From contig NZ_CP082284.1 in NCBI RefSeq assembly GCF_019880225.1, positions 2,480,001-2,544,000 of the forward strand: a stretch of 64,000 bases of DNA. Direction: 5' to 3'. The notes beneath the pieces were generated by a model. The model saw only the letters and a program-made list of their open reading frames with translations. It was not told the DNA's origin and searched no databases. The translations under genes and the position numbers were made by a program. How positions within the stretch are numbered: position 1 is the first letter of the stretch; each line of letters starts with the position of its first letter. Source of the stretch: Halobaculum rubrum. GTDB taxonomy: Archaea > Halobacteriota > Halobacteria > Halobacteriales > Haloferacaceae. This document shows positions 16,085 to 25,903 of the stretch, piece after piece.

Positions 16085-18967
16085 TTAGGTTCCGGTGCTG
16101 TCAACACCGACCACTTCGAACCGGGCTCCACCGGCCTCGCCGTCCGCAATGCTGATGTCCCAGCCGTGTGCCTCCGCGATCTCCCGGACGATGTACAGCC
16201 CGTATCCCGTGCTCTCGTCGTCGGTGGTGTGACCGACCTCGAAGACGCGTTCACGCTCGTCGTCGGGGATCCCCGGGCCGTCGTCGGCGACGTAGAACCC
16301 GCCGGGGATGTCGCCGACGGTGATGCGGACGTCGTCTCCGCCGTGTTTCACGGCGTTCCTGATCAGGTTCTCGAGGAGCTGTTTGAGTCTGCTCGGGTCG
16401 GCCGGGACGGTCCGATCCGTTTCGACGGTCAGTTCCGCTTCAGCCGTGTCGGTGTGTGCCCAGCACTCCGAGACGACCGACGCGAGTTCGACGGGTTCGA
16501 CGTCGCTGTCGTCGTGACCCTGCCGTGCGATCGCGAGCGACTCCTCGAGCAGCGACAGGGCCCGGTCGATCGCGCTCGCCGCCGAGTCGAGGTGGTCGGT
16601 ATCCGTCTCCTCGCGGGCCAACATGACCCGCCCCTGAGCGACGTTGAGCGGATTCCGGAGGTCGTGTGAGATCAGCCCGGCGAACTCGTCGAGCTGTTCG
16701 TTCTGTCTGCGGAGTTCCCGTTCGTGTTCGACCCGATCGAGCGCGGCAGCCACGGCCGTCGCCAGAACCTCGGTGAACGTCTTGTCCGTCTCGTCGAACG
16801 CGTTCGGCTCGGTCGACGAGACGATGAACACGCCGTGATCGTTGAGCGGATGAACGATCACGCTCCGGCTCGGCGTTTCCGCGGCGAGCCGTTCGTGGGT
16901 TCGGATGTCGTCGATGGATCGTGGCTCTCCGCTGTCGAACGCCTCCCAGACGAAGTCGCTGGCGGGGTCGTCGTCGACTCCTCGGTCGTAGATCGGGAGC
17001 TCGTCGAAGGAGGTCTCGACGGAGTCGGCGTGGGCCGTCAGCTCGAGCTGTCGCCCGCCGCTGCGGGCGAAGTGGACCCCGCTCAACTGCGCTCCGAGCG
17101 TTTCGTTGGCGGTCTCGACGGCGATCTCGGCGATCGCGTCCCGCGTGGACGCCTGCATCAACTGGCGGGTCCGGTCCTGGAGCTCCTCGAGCACGTGCTC
17201 GCGCTCGATGCGGTGTAACACCGCGGTGGCGTGTTCCGCGAGCGTCCGTGCCATCGACACGTCGAGGTCGTCGAACGCGTCGGGTTCCGACGCCCCGACG
17301 AGGAGCACGCCGTGGTCCGACAGCGGAAGCACCATCTCGCTGCGCACGGGCGTCTCCGGGTTGTATCGCTCCGACACGTCGGCGATGTCGTCGTACACGC
17401 GCGGTTCACCCGACTCGTAGGTCCGGCCGGCGATCCCCTCCCCCGAAGCGAACGTCGGCGGATGGCCGATCACCTCCTCGGTCTCGTCCGTCCACGCGAC
17501 CGGAACGAGTTCGTCCTCGCGCTCGTCGTGGAGATGAACCCCGTTCAACGGGAGATCGAGCACGTCGCGGAGCGCGTCCGCGGTGATCTGCGCGACCGCC
17601 TCGGCCGTCGCCGCCTCGACGAGCGCCCCCGTCGCGCTGTGGAGCCTCTCGATCGCGTTCGCTCTGCGCTTCCGCTCGGAAATATCGATGTGCCAGACGT
17701 ACCAGCCGTCGGCGATCTCGCCGTCGGTGCCCCACGGGATCCCGCTCAGCAGGAACTCCCGTTCCCCGTCGGCCGTCTCGCGGACGACCTCCTCGAGTAT
17801 CGACTCGCCCTCGGCGATCCGCGACCGGAGCGCTCGGTGATCGGCGAGCCGTTCGGGGGGAACGACGACGTCGGCGATATCCGCCCCGGCCACCTCGGGT
17901 TGCTCGTACCCGAACGTCTCCTCGAACGCCGCGTTGACCGCCCGAATGCGATGAGTGTCGCCGCCGTCGAGTATCTCCCCCTCGATAACCGGGCTCGGGG
18001 CATTGGCGAACAGGGCCCGGCGCCGGTCGCGCTCCTCGTGCAACTGCTCTCGGGTTTCGAACGCCCGCAGCGCGTGCGCGAGGTTGTCGGCGAGGCGTTC
18101 GAGCAACGTCCGTTCGGGCCGCCCTATCGCACCGTCGCGGTCGGCGGTAACCACGAGGACGCCGTGCACCGCGTTCGTCACCTCGATCGGGACCGCCGCG
18201 AGTTCCTCGACGCTACGTGGGTACTCGCCGGCTCCCGAACGTGCGCTCCCGTCGGTCCATACGACGGTGGCGCCGTCCTCCGAGGCGGCGCGTGCGGCGT
18301 CTTCGGCGGCCGATTCGAGCGCGCCGCTGCCGTCACCGACAGTCGAACCGTCGCCGGCTCCCGACGACGGATCGCGGTCGGCGAACAGGAGCGACTCGAA
18401 CGCGATGTCGCCGGCTTCGGCGTCGAACGTCCCGACGCCGGCAGCCGAGAACGGGTCGGCGTCGACGAGGCGCTCACACACGCGGTCGACCGCGTCGGCC
18501 GCCGTCGTCGCTCTGACGAGCGCCTCGTTCACGTCGCTCGCGAGCGCGTGGCGTCGAGCCTCCGCAGGCGTCCCCCCGACTGCACGGGTACGTTCGACTG
18601 CAGCCAGCACACGCTCCACGACCCGTTCGTGTCGGTCCGATCCCGCCCGTTTCGGGAGGTGATCGGTCGCGCCCGCCGAGAACGCCTCGCGCTCGACCCG
18701 CTCGCTCTCTTCGTCGGTGTAGAGCACGAACGGGAGCTGCGGGTGATCCTCGCGTACCTCCTCGAGCAGTTCGATTCCGGTTCGATCCGGGAGCACCTGC
18801 TCGGAAACCACGCAGTGTATCGGGATCGACGCGAGCAGGTCGAGTCCCGCCTCGCCGTCGACGGCGGTTTCGACGACGACGGAGTCGTCGCGCTCGAAGT
18901 ACTCGGTGATCAGAGCCGCGGACTCGGGCTCGGGGTCGACGTGGAGTACGCGGATCTGATCTGTCAT
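16085..18967 (-). CDS. Hybrid sensor histidine kinase (degenerate receiver-GAF-PAS-GAF-GAF-HisKA-HATPase)
   Basis: 960 aa, start MTDQIRVLHVDPE. The N-terminal receiver (1-115) has Glu56 at the phosphoacceptor position (HCVVSEQVLP) and DP instead of DD at residues 11-12, so it should not accept phosphate. GAF (about 135-290), PAS (about 305-420), two more GAF domains (about 430-590 and 595-730), HisKA with SHDLRNPLN (about 735-800), and HATPase with N, G1 (DDGPGIPDD) and G2 (GYGLYIV) boxes (about 840-955). Soluble, so it senses a cytosolic or membrane-permeable cue. A TATA box (18994-19004) lies 30 nt before the ATG, so it is probably leaderless. Confidence 0.9.
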   Translation of the reverse strand: MTDQIRVLHVDPEPESAALITEYFERDDSVVVETAVDGEAGLDLLASIPIHCVVSEQVLPDRTGIELLEEVREDHPQLPFVLYTDEESERVEREAFSAGATDHLPKRAGSDRHERVVERVLAAVERTRAVGGTPAEARRHALASDVNEALVRATTAADAVDRVCERLVDADPFSAAGVGTFDAEAGDIAFESLLFADRDPSSGAGDGSTVGDGSGALESAAEDAARAASEDGATVVWTDGSARSGAGEYPRSVEELAAVPIEVTNAVHGVLVVTADRDGAIGRPERTLLERLADNLAHALRAFETREQLHEERDRRRALFANAPSPVIEGEILDGGDTHRIRAVNAAFEETFGYEQPEVAGADIADVVVPPERLADHRALRSRIAEGESILEEVVRETADGEREFLLSGIPWGTDGEIADGWYVWHIDISERKRRANAIERLHSATGALVEAATAEAVAQITADALRDVLDLPLNGVHLHDEREDELVPVAWTDETEEVIGHPPTFASGEGIAGRTYESGEPRVYDDIADVSERYNPETPVRSEMVLPLSDHGVLLVGASEPDAFDDLDVSMARTLAEHATAVLHRIEREHVLEELQDRTRQLMQASTRDAIAEIAVETANETLGAQLSGVHFARSGGRQLELTAHADSVETSFDELPIYDRGVDDDPASDFVWEAFDSGEPRSIDDIRTHERLAAETPSRSVIVHPLNDHGVFIVSSTEPNAFDETDKTFTEVLATAVAAALDRVEHERELRRQNEQLDEFAGLISHDLRNPLNVAQGRVMLAREETDTDHLDSAASAIDRALSLLEESLAIARQGHDDSDVEPVELASVVSECWAHTDTAEAELTVETDRTVPADPSRLKQLLENLIRNAVKHGGDDVRITVGDIPGGFYVADDGPGIPDDERERVFEVGHTTDDESTGYGLYIVREIAEAHGWDISIADGEAGGARFEVVGVDSTGT

Positions 18968-18993
18968 TCCAACTGATCGATATCTAGACACCA

Positions 18994-19004
18994 CAATATA
19001 TAGG
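18994..19004 (-). promoter_or_regulatory. TATA-box promoter of the hybrid kinase gene
   Basis: Reading on the minus strand, CCTATATATTG lies 27-37 nt before the ATG at 18967, the spacing expected for a leaderless archaeal transcript. Confidence 0.6.
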
Positions 19005-19072
19005 TTCGGCATTAGTATCAGTTTCGATACCCTACCGACACACGTGATACGACGGGGTCGACGTGCCGTCCG

Positions 19073-19573
19073 TCACCACTCGTACGTCCGGCGCTCGGCG
19101 GATCCCTCGCCGGTCAGCACCGACAGCGTCGCGACGAACGTCACCGTTCCGTCGGCGATCGACCGCGCGACCGGCGTGTCCGGCACCGCGACGGCGTACG
19201 GGTCGACTCCGTGGCCGGCGGCGTCGGTCAGATCCTCGTAGAGCGCGTCGTGCGCGGCCGAGAGAGAGACGAACGCCGTCGGGGCGTCGCCGTCGTCGAC
19301 CAGCGACGGGGCGGTTTCGTCGGCCCCCGGAACGACCACCGGCCCGGGAAGGCACTGCGCGTCGTATCGCAGCCGGATCTCGATCCGGTCGGTCCGGACG
19401 ACGAACGCGACGTGACACCCGGACCGAGCGGTCCACTCGTCGGTCTCGAGGCCGTCAGCCCCGGACGCGACCGCACGGTCGATCGTCCGAGCGATGTCGC
19501 GTTTGTCGTCGTCCGACAGCGGCGACCGCTCTCGGGCCGCGATCGGTGCACCACTCCGATCCGGGGACTCCAT
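19073..19573 (-). CDS. Conserved haloarchaeal-type hypothetical protein
   Basis: 166 aa, start MESPDRSGAPIAARER. Acidic, mixed alpha/beta, no transmembrane segment, signal or metal motif seen. A helical start (SDDDKRDIARTIDRAVASG) precedes strands WTARSGCHVAFVVRT and EIRLRYDAQ. I recognise no family. Its downstream neighbour is the hybrid kinase on the same strand, with 105 bp between, so co-transcription is possible but not shown. Confidence 0.6.
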   Translation of the reverse strand: MESPDRSGAPIAARERSPLSDDDKRDIARTIDRAVASGADGLETDEWTARSGCHVAFVVRTDRIEIRLRYDAQCLPGPVVVPGADETAPSLVDDGDAPTAFVSLSAAHDALYEDLTDAAGHGVDPYAVAVPDTPVARSIADGTVTFVATLSVLTGEGSAERRTYEW

Positions 19574-19852
19574 ACCCGACGGACTCGACTGCCACACAAA
19601 GCCGTTCGCCCCCGAGTATCACCAGCGAAAGCGACCCATCCGGCACGGGGAGGGTTCCCATCGTTCGGGACCCGTGCGGCGTAATAGCCGTCGAGGTGAG
19701 TGGGCGGGTAGTTGCTCGTCCCTCCAGCCCGTCGCAGACGAGATCCGCCCCGATCCCCACGCGAACCAGCCGTGTGCGACGGCACGGTCGCGCGCCCTCG
19801 TCGCGTTCCGCATGCTGAACCCTTTTCACTCGAAGCGACGAACGCCCGATCG

Positions 19853-20863
19853 ATGACAGAGATCGAGGACATCGACATGGAGTTCGTTCAACTCGGGGGG
19901 ACCGGCATCCGGACCAGCGAACTGCAGTTCGGCACCTGGCGATTCGGCAAGGAGACCGAGGAAGGCAACGTCGAGATCGGCGAAACGCGCGCCCACAAGC
20001 TGCTCGACGCCTACGCGGACGCCGGCGGTCGCTACATCGACACCGCCGACGTGTACGGCGGCGGCGAGAGCGAGCGCTGGATCGGCGACTGGCTCGCCGA
20101 CCGCGACCGAGAGCGCTACACGATCGCCTCGAAGATCTTCTGGCAGATCCGCGACGGCGACCCGAACAGCCGCGGCACGAACCGGAAGAACATCCGCCAT
20201 CGGATCGACGCGCTGCTCGATCGCCTCGGGACCGACTACGTGGACGTGCTGTACATCCACCGCTGGGACGACCAGACGGACGCACGCGAGCTGATGAAGA
20301 CGCTCGACGGACTCGTCCAGGACGGGAAGGTGCACTACCTGGGCGCCTCGACGCTGCGACCCAACGCCTGGAAGGTCGCCCGTGCCAACGAGATCGCCCG
20401 CAACGAGGGCTGGGAGCCGTTCTCGGTGCTCCAGCCGCGCTACAACCTCGTCGACCGCGAGATCGAGGGAGACTACCTCGAGATGGCACGCCACCAGGAC
20501 CTGGCGGTGTGTCCGTGGAGCCCGCTCGGACAGGGCTTTCTCACCGGGAAATACGACCGCGAGGACGGGCTAACGGGCGACTCGCGCGTCGCCGAGTCCA
20601 GCCGGTTCGCGGACGCCTATCTCACCGAGGAGAACTTCGACCTCCACGACGAACTCGACGCCGTCGCCGACGAGGTCGACGCCTCGCCCGCACAGACCGC
20701 CCTCGCGTGGCTGATGCACCGCGACGGCGTCACGGCGCCGATCGTCGGCGCCCGAACGACCGAGCAGTTGGAGGAGAACCTCGCGGCCGCGACGATCGAC
20801 CTCTCCGAGGAGCAGGTCGAGCGGCTCACCGAGGCGAAGGGCGGCCCCTACGCCGGCCTGTAG
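19853..20863 (+). CDS. Aldo/keto reductase
   Basis: 336 aa. NAD(P)H-dependent carbonyl reductase with a TIM-barrel fold. The catalytic tetrad can be placed: Asp and Tyr in DTADVYGGGES, Lys in IASKIFW, His in YIHRWDD. The cofactor-binding C-terminus reads VTAPIVGARTTEQLEENLAA. Resembles the Kv-beta/YghZ-like subgroup (AKR with VQDGKVHYLGASTLRP). Start at ATG 19853 gives MTEIEDIDMEFVQLGGTG; the second Met (MEFVQLG, 8 codons in) is an alternative. Substrate unknown. Monocistronic. Confidence 0.9.
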   Translation: MTEIEDIDMEFVQLGGTGIRTSELQFGTWRFGKETEEGNVEIGETRAHKLLDAYADAGGRYIDTADVYGGGESERWIGDWLADRDRERYTIASKIFWQIRDGDPNSRGTNRKNIRHRIDALLDRLGTDYVDVLYIHRWDDQTDARELMKTLDGLVQDGKVHYLGASTLRPNAWKVARANEIARNEGWEPFSVLQPRYNLVDREIEGDYLEMARHQDLAVCPWSPLGQGFLTGKYDREDGLTGDSRVAESSRFADAYLTEENFDLHDELDAVADEVDASPAQTALAWLMHRDGVTAPIVGARTTEQLEENLAAATIDLSEEQVERLTEAKGGPYAGL

Positions 20864-21027
20864 TCCGGCCCGGAGGACTCCGTTCCCCCGCCGACGCAAC
20901 TCGTTCGAGAGCACTCGCTGCACGAGTTACCTCACACACCTGAGTTGAGATAGTCACCTATTCTTCCGTGCTCGGCCATCTCACGCGGTTCGGCGGGGCT
21001 CGGGGCGGTGGCGGCGACGGCGGCGTC

Positions 21028-21750
21028 TCACAGTTCGATCGCGGCCAGTTCCGCCTCCAACTCCCCGATCTCCTCGTTGTACGCCTCGACGAAGCCGCGG
21101 AACTGCGGAGCGTACTGCCGAACGTCGGCCGCGGAGGGTGCCTCGTACTGCGAGAGGAGGTAGACGCCGCCGCTGCCGCCCGCGCGGAGGTACGAGACGC
21201 CGTCGCGGTCCCACTTCAGCTCCCAACGGGTACCGTCGACGCGAGCGGCGTAAGTACCGTAGTCGCCGCCCTCGTAGCGGTGAAGCTCGCCCGCCATCCG
21301 GTCGCAGGCGTCACGAACGGCGTCGAGCACGCGGTCGCGCTCCGCGACGGCCGTCTCCGTCGTCGTCGCCTCAGGGAACTCGGCGGATACGTCGTCGAGG
21401 ACGCCCTCCAGCGAGTCGACGTACTCGTTGAACCCGCGGACGAACGCGTCGTAGTCCGCCAGCGCGGTCGCCAACGGTTCGGGCTCCGGGTCTCGCTTCG
21501 TCGAGATCACGTACACGTCCGCGCCGCTCCTCGGCGAGAACAGGAGGTACTCCAGATCGCCGCCCTCGTACTTCACCGTCCACGTGCCACGGTCGGTGTC
21601 GACGTCTCGACTGCCGTAGTCGCCGCCCTGCAGCAGCGCCAGTTGGTAGGCGATCCGGCCGGCGTGCTCGCGGACCGCCTCGACGATCTCGTCACGTCGG
21701 TCGGCGACCGCGTTCGCATCGGCGGGGTCGACCGGGGGCCAGTCAGTCAC
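21028..21750 (-). CDS. Internally duplicated hypothetical protein
   Basis: 240 aa, no signal or membrane segment. The two halves are homologous: GDYGSRDVDTDRGTWTVKYE (about 43-62) followed by a strand EYLLFSPRSGADVYVIS matches GDYGTYAARVDGTRWELKWD (about 165-184) followed by VSYLRAGGSGGVYLLS. Each half also ends in a helical FVRGFNEYVDSLEG / FRGFVEAYNEEIGELE segment. So it is a tandem two-domain protein of a family I do not recognise. Confidence 0.65.
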   Translation of the reverse strand: MTDWPPVDPADANAVADRRDEIVEAVREHAGRIAYQLALLQGGDYGSRDVDTDRGTWTVKYEGGDLEYLLFSPRSGADVYVISTKRDPEPEPLATALADYDAFVRGFNEYVDSLEGVLDDVSAEFPEATTTETAVAERDRVLDAVRDACDRMAGELHRYEGGDYGTYAARVDGTRWELKWDRDGVSYLRAGGSGGVYLLSQYEAPSAADVRQYAPQFRGFVEAYNEEIGELEAELAAIEL

Positions 21751-21818
21751 GGTCGGAGGTGACGCTGGCAGGGCATAACCACCGCGGTGTCGGTCGACCG
21801 AGCCGTCACCTCAGCCGG

Positions 21819-22046
21819 CTACCCGTGCGTGAAGATGTACGCCTGCCCGTCGTCGACGCCGACACACAGGTCCAACTGCTTCGAGAGGTCGAGGCTCGTG
21901 GGGTTCTGCTTACAGACGACGAGGTCGTCGAACGGTTCCTCACACGCCGGACAGGCGACCGCGACGGTGTTCTGGTACGACTTGATCGCGGCGTTGTCCT
22001 CGCGCTTGGTCAGCGACGTGAGCAACTCCTCCGTGTCGATGTCCAT
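21819..22046 (-). CDS. Small zinc-finger-like haloarchaeal protein
   Basis: 75 aa from MDIDTEELLTSLTKRED. Cys motif CPACEEPFDDLVVC (two cysteines in CPxC plus a third) suggests metal binding. Also starts LTKREDNAAIKSYQNTV, and the C-terminus reads LCVGVDDGQAYIFTHG. An alternative ATG 11 codons upstream (MIDKVGFVSVD) cannot be excluded. Function unknown. Confidence 0.65.
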   Translation of the reverse strand: MDIDTEELLTSLTKREDNAAIKSYQNTVAVACPACEEPFDDLVVCKQNPTSLDLSKQLDLCVGVDDGQAYIFTHG

Positions 22047-22126
22047 GTCCACCGATACGAACCCCACCTTATCAATCATCAGGAACGGACAGTCCGGGCG
22101 TCGGATCGCGTCCCTATCGGAACGGC

Positions 22127-23050
22127 TCAGACCCGCTCGATCACCGTCTCGGCGAACCGTGTCAGCTCCGCCTCGGGGTCGTCGCCCCCGGCGGGCGAAA
22201 CGAGGACGTGGTCGACGCCCAGGTCGTCGAGGCCGCGGAAGTACTCAACGAACCACTCGGCGCCGGCGCGGTAGCCGAGGTGGCGGTGTTCGGGCCCCGC
22301 AGTGGGGTCGTCGGCGAGTTCCGTCCGAACCGCCATCGCGTACGGCTTGTCGCCGGCGGCCCCGCGCCAGTCGTCGAGATATGACTCCAGCGTCGATTCG
22401 GGGAGGTGATAGAAGAACCAGCCGTCCCCGTGGTCCGCGATCCACTCGATCGACTGCCGGGCGAACCCGGTCGGAAGCAGCGGGATCGACTCGCCGACGG
22501 GCTTCGGGACCACGTCGAGGTCGCCGTCGAGCTCCCCCCACGAGCCGTCGACATCCGGAAACTCGTCGCGCCACACCGTTCGCAGGAGGTCGATCGACTC
22601 GCGAAACCGTTCGCCGCGGTCGTCGATGTCGACGCCGAACGCCGGAAACTCCGGGTCGCGGTCGCCGGTCGCGACGCCCAGCACCAGCCGACCGTCCGAG
22701 AGGTGATCGACCGTGGCGGCGCTTTTGGCGACGTGCAGCGGGTGTCGCAGCGGCAGAACGGCGCTCGCGGTGCCGAGCGCGATCTCGTCGGTGTGGGCGG
22801 CGACGTGGCCGAGCCACGGCCAGGTGTCGAACGTCTGGCCGGCGTCGCCGAAGCGCGGCCAGTACAGGGGCACGTCGCGCGCCCACAGCCCGTCGAACCC
22901 GACCGCCTCGGCGTGGGCTGCCAGCGTCATCTCTTCCTCGACGGAGGGGCGCGACTCGCGTGCGTCCGTCAGCGGGAACCCCGTTCCGAAGGTCAGATCG
23001 TCGCCGGCGAACAGACGGCCGTACCCGCGATGGTCGCTCCAGTCGGTCAC
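22127..23050 (-). CDS. LLM-class (luciferase-like) flavin/F420-dependent oxidoreductase
   Basis: 307 aa. Bacterial-luciferase-like TIM barrel: GFPLTDARESRPSVEEE, AEAVGFDGLWARDV, the conserved IALGTASAVLPLRHPLHVAK segment, then LSDGRLVLGVATGD and FGVDIDDRGERFRES. In haloarchaea these enzymes usually use coenzyme F420 or FMN to oxidise or reduce unidentified substrates. Not in an obvious operon. Confidence 0.88.
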   Translation of the reverse strand: MTDWSDHRGYGRLFAGDDLTFGTGFPLTDARESRPSVEEEMTLAAHAEAVGFDGLWARDVPLYWPRFGDAGQTFDTWPWLGHVAAHTDEIALGTASAVLPLRHPLHVAKSAATVDHLSDGRLVLGVATGDRDPEFPAFGVDIDDRGERFRESIDLLRTVWRDEFPDVDGSWGELDGDLDVVPKPVGESIPLLPTGFARQSIEWIADHGDGWFFYHLPESTLESYLDDWRGAAGDKPYAMAVRTELADDPTAGPEHRHLGYRAGAEWFVEYFRGLDDLGVDHVLVSPAGGDDPEAELTRFAETVIERV

Positions 23051-23233
23051 GCGCCGTCGTCCGCGCGCGGCGCGTATGTCGTTGGTGATCCCGGAGCCCC
23101 GTGTGTACGAGCGACGACGCTGCGATGGCCGTCCAGTTCCCTCACCGGTACGGGTTCACGTCCGCTCGAACGGCGGAAGCACCCTCGCAGGAGGGAAGCC
23201 GGACCCGATATCGACCGTGAGACAGTACAGCGA

Positions 23234-25903
23234 TCACGACTCGGGTGTAGCGACACCGTGAACATCGAACCGGGCACCGCCGGCAGCACTCTCGGTGACC
23301 GTGATATCCCAGTCGTGTGCGTCGGCGACTTGCTCAACGATAGCGAGGCCGAGCCCCGTTCCGAGGTCAGTCGTCGAAAACCCACTCTCGAAGACACGGT
23401 CCCGATCGTCGACCGGGATCCCCGACCCGGTATCTTCGACGTAAAATCCACCGGCGAGAGTACCGACAGTCACACGAACGTCTTCGCCGCCGTGTTCGAC
23501 CGCGTTCCGAAGGAGATTCTCCAGGAGATGACGGAGCCGATCGCCGTCGGCCCGAATTGCCCCCTCCGTCTCAATATTCAGACACGCCCCGGCCGGTGCA
23601 ACCGTCTGCCAACACTTCTCGGTGACGTCCGCCAGGTCGACCGGCTCACACTCGGTCACTGACGTTCCCTCCCGAACCAGTACCAGAAGTTCTTCGATCA
23701 ATGCCCTACAGCGGTCAAGAGCATGCCGTATTGCAGTCAGATGCTCGTTTCGGTACTCCTCCTGTAACAGTTCGAGACGTCCTTCAACGACGTTTAGTGG
23801 GGACCGTAGATCGTGACCGATCACTTCAATAATGTCCTCCAAACGCTCGTTGTGTCGTTCGAGTTCGTGTTCGTACTCCTTGCGTTCGCTGATATCCCGG
23901 CCCAGTGCGAGGAACCGCAGTTCGTCTCCGAGCTCGATCTTCATAACCCACACCTCGACCGGGAACGTGGATCCGTCCTGTCGTCTAAGCCGAGTCTCGG
24001 CTTTGAATCGCTTTCCGACATCCATCGATTCCCAAACGTCCTGCAGTTCGTTTCGAGTGAGGCCAGTGTCGAGATCGGCCACGTTCATCGAGAGGAGTTC
24101 CGCTCGCGAGTATTCCAGACTCTCGACGCTCCGATTGTTCACCTCGAGGACGTCCCCGTTTTCATCGTGGACGACGATCGCATCCGGCGAACTCTCGAAC
24201 AGCGCTCGCCACCGCTCTCGACTGCGTGCTAACTCCCGCGTCCGTTCTTTCTGTTCAGTGACATCGGCGTTGACCGCGACGAAGTGTTCGATGTCCCCTG
24301 ATTCGCCAACGACTGGTGCGATCGTCTGATCGGCGTCATACGTATCGCCGTTCTTCGACATGTTGGTTATCTCGTCTCGCCAGGTACCACCTGCCAAGAT
24401 CGTCTCCCACATCTCCCGGTAGAACTCCTTGTCGTGCTCCCCGGACTGGAGGAGGCGCGGGTTTTCTCCGATCGCCTCGGTGGCAGTGTACCCGGTCGTT
24501 TCTTCGAATGCAGGATTGACGTACTCGATAGTGCCGTTGCTATCCGTGAAATAGATGGAATGCCCGGACGCTTCGACAGCGTTCCGGAAGAGTCGGAGCT
24601 GTTGCTCTCGTTCCTTTCGCTCCGTGATCTCGCGAATTATCCCGTCAAAGTATACGTCACCGTCTTCCTCCGTTCGCATCGCGGTGACTTCTATCCAGAT
24701 CTCGCCCCCGGAGAGCGTCTCCTGGCGAAGTTCTCGTTCCCAGACGACACCCTCCTCTTTGAGTCTTCGGCTCAGCTCAGTTCGGTCTTCGAAGTCCTTG
24801 TAGAACGTTGTGGCTTCACGGCCGAGTATCTCATCGACCGACTCGGCGTCGAAGATCTCGGCGAGAGCGGGATTCGCGTCGACCACCCGTCCAGTTTCAC
24901 CGGGAGTTGTCCGATAGATTCCCACAGGGAGGTTCCTGATGACACGTTCGTAGCGGCGCTGACGCGATCGAATCTCCGCTTGTGAGAGTGCATAGGCGAT
25001 GTCCTCGGCGAGTTCGCCGAGCAACTCGCGCTCCTGCTCGTCAAACGCGTGGGTTCGGTCGGCGTAGACGTTCAGGACGCCGTACATGGTGTAGTCGTAA
25101 ACGAGAGGAACCGCAGCACTCGACCGGTAGCCTCGTTCCAGCGCATCTTCGCGCCACGGTTCGTACTCGTCGCTTTCAGGGATCTGCTGCATGACCTCCA
25201 AGTCACGGGTACGGACTGCACGACCGGTAGGACCCGCTCCGGTCGAACGTTCGTCGGTCGTCACCTCTATCGAATCGAGATATCCCGATTCGACCCCCGC
25301 TGCGGCCCGTGGCTGGACCGTTTGTGAGTTCGGATCGTGCTCACCGATCCAAGCGAACCGGTAGGGATCGGCGTCGCTGATGATCTCACAGACCCGTGTT
25401 TCGATCTCGTCGCGTGTCTCCGCCCGCACGAGCGCCTGATCCACGTCTCGAAGGACGCGATTGATCCGTTCGAGATTCTCCGCGCGTCGAGTCGCACGGT
25501 GCTGTCGGACGGCGTTCAGAACGCGATTCGCGAGGATCTTGTACTGTTCGGAACCGGACTCTTTCTGGAGATAATCGGTAACGCCGTGCTCGATCGCCTT
25601 GCTGGCGACTTCTTCGCTGCCCTTGCCGGTGTACAGGATGAATGGCAGACTGCCGTACTCCTCGCGGATCGCCTCAAGGAACTCGAGCCCGTCCATCCCC
25701 GGCATGTCGTAGTCGGAGATGACACAGTCGAAGTCCGCGTCACTGAGGCGGTCCGCTCCCTCATGTGCGCTTGTCGCCGTTTCGACGTGAAGACGGTCCT
25801 CCTGTCGTTCGAGGAACTCCGCGGCGATCTCTGCAAGGTCCCGAGTGTCGTCGACGTGAAGGACGCGAATCGGTCCGCTGGGGTCTTTCCCTGCTGGGCT
25901 CAT
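23234..25903 (-). CDS. Hybrid sensor histidine kinase (receiver-GAF-PAS-PAS-PAS-HisKA-HATPase)
   Basis: 889 aa, start MSPAGKDPSGPIRVLHVDD. Receiver 12-125 with intact Asp64 (CVISDYDMPG) and Lys (LQKE). GAF about 145-300, three PAS domains (about 310-435, 435-560, 560-685), HisKA with GHDLRSPLN (note G in place of the usual S before H), and HATPase with VEDTGSGIPVDDRD and GLGLAIVEQ. Soluble. Divergent from the PAS/GAF/Bat gene at 26225, with 321 bp between. The same order (receiver first) is seen in the kinase at 59860, of which it is a paralogue. Confidence 0.9.
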   Translation of the reverse strand: MSPAGKDPSGPIRVLHVDDTRDLAEIAAEFLERQEDRLHVETATSAHEGADRLSDADFDCVISDYDMPGMDGLEFLEAIREEYGSLPFILYTGKGSEEVASKAIEHGVTDYLQKESGSEQYKILANRVLNAVRQHRATRRAENLERINRVLRDVDQALVRAETRDEIETRVCEIISDADPYRFAWIGEHDPNSQTVQPRAAAGVESGYLDSIEVTTDERSTGAGPTGRAVRTRDLEVMQQIPESDEYEPWREDALERGYRSSAAVPLVYDYTMYGVLNVYADRTHAFDEQERELLGELAEDIAYALSQAEIRSRQRRYERVIRNLPVGIYRTTPGETGRVVDANPALAEIFDAESVDEILGREATTFYKDFEDRTELSRRLKEEGVVWERELRQETLSGGEIWIEVTAMRTEEDGDVYFDGIIREITERKEREQQLRLFRNAVEASGHSIYFTDSNGTIEYVNPAFEETTGYTATEAIGENPRLLQSGEHDKEFYREMWETILAGGTWRDEITNMSKNGDTYDADQTIAPVVGESGDIEHFVAVNADVTEQKERTRELARSRERWRALFESSPDAIVVHDENGDVLEVNNRSVESLEYSRAELLSMNVADLDTGLTRNELQDVWESMDVGKRFKAETRLRRQDGSTFPVEVWVMKIELGDELRFLALGRDISERKEYEHELERHNERLEDIIEVIGHDLRSPLNVVEGRLELLQEEYRNEHLTAIRHALDRCRALIEELLVLVREGTSVTECEPVDLADVTEKCWQTVAPAGACLNIETEGAIRADGDRLRHLLENLLRNAVEHGGEDVRVTVGTLAGGFYVEDTGSGIPVDDRDRVFESGFSTTDLGTGLGLAIVEQVADAHDWDITVTESAAGGARFDVHGVATPES

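Noticed and set aside
17231-18976. 581-aa plus-strand frame opposite the hybrid kinase
   Set aside because: Shadow of a well supported kinase gene.
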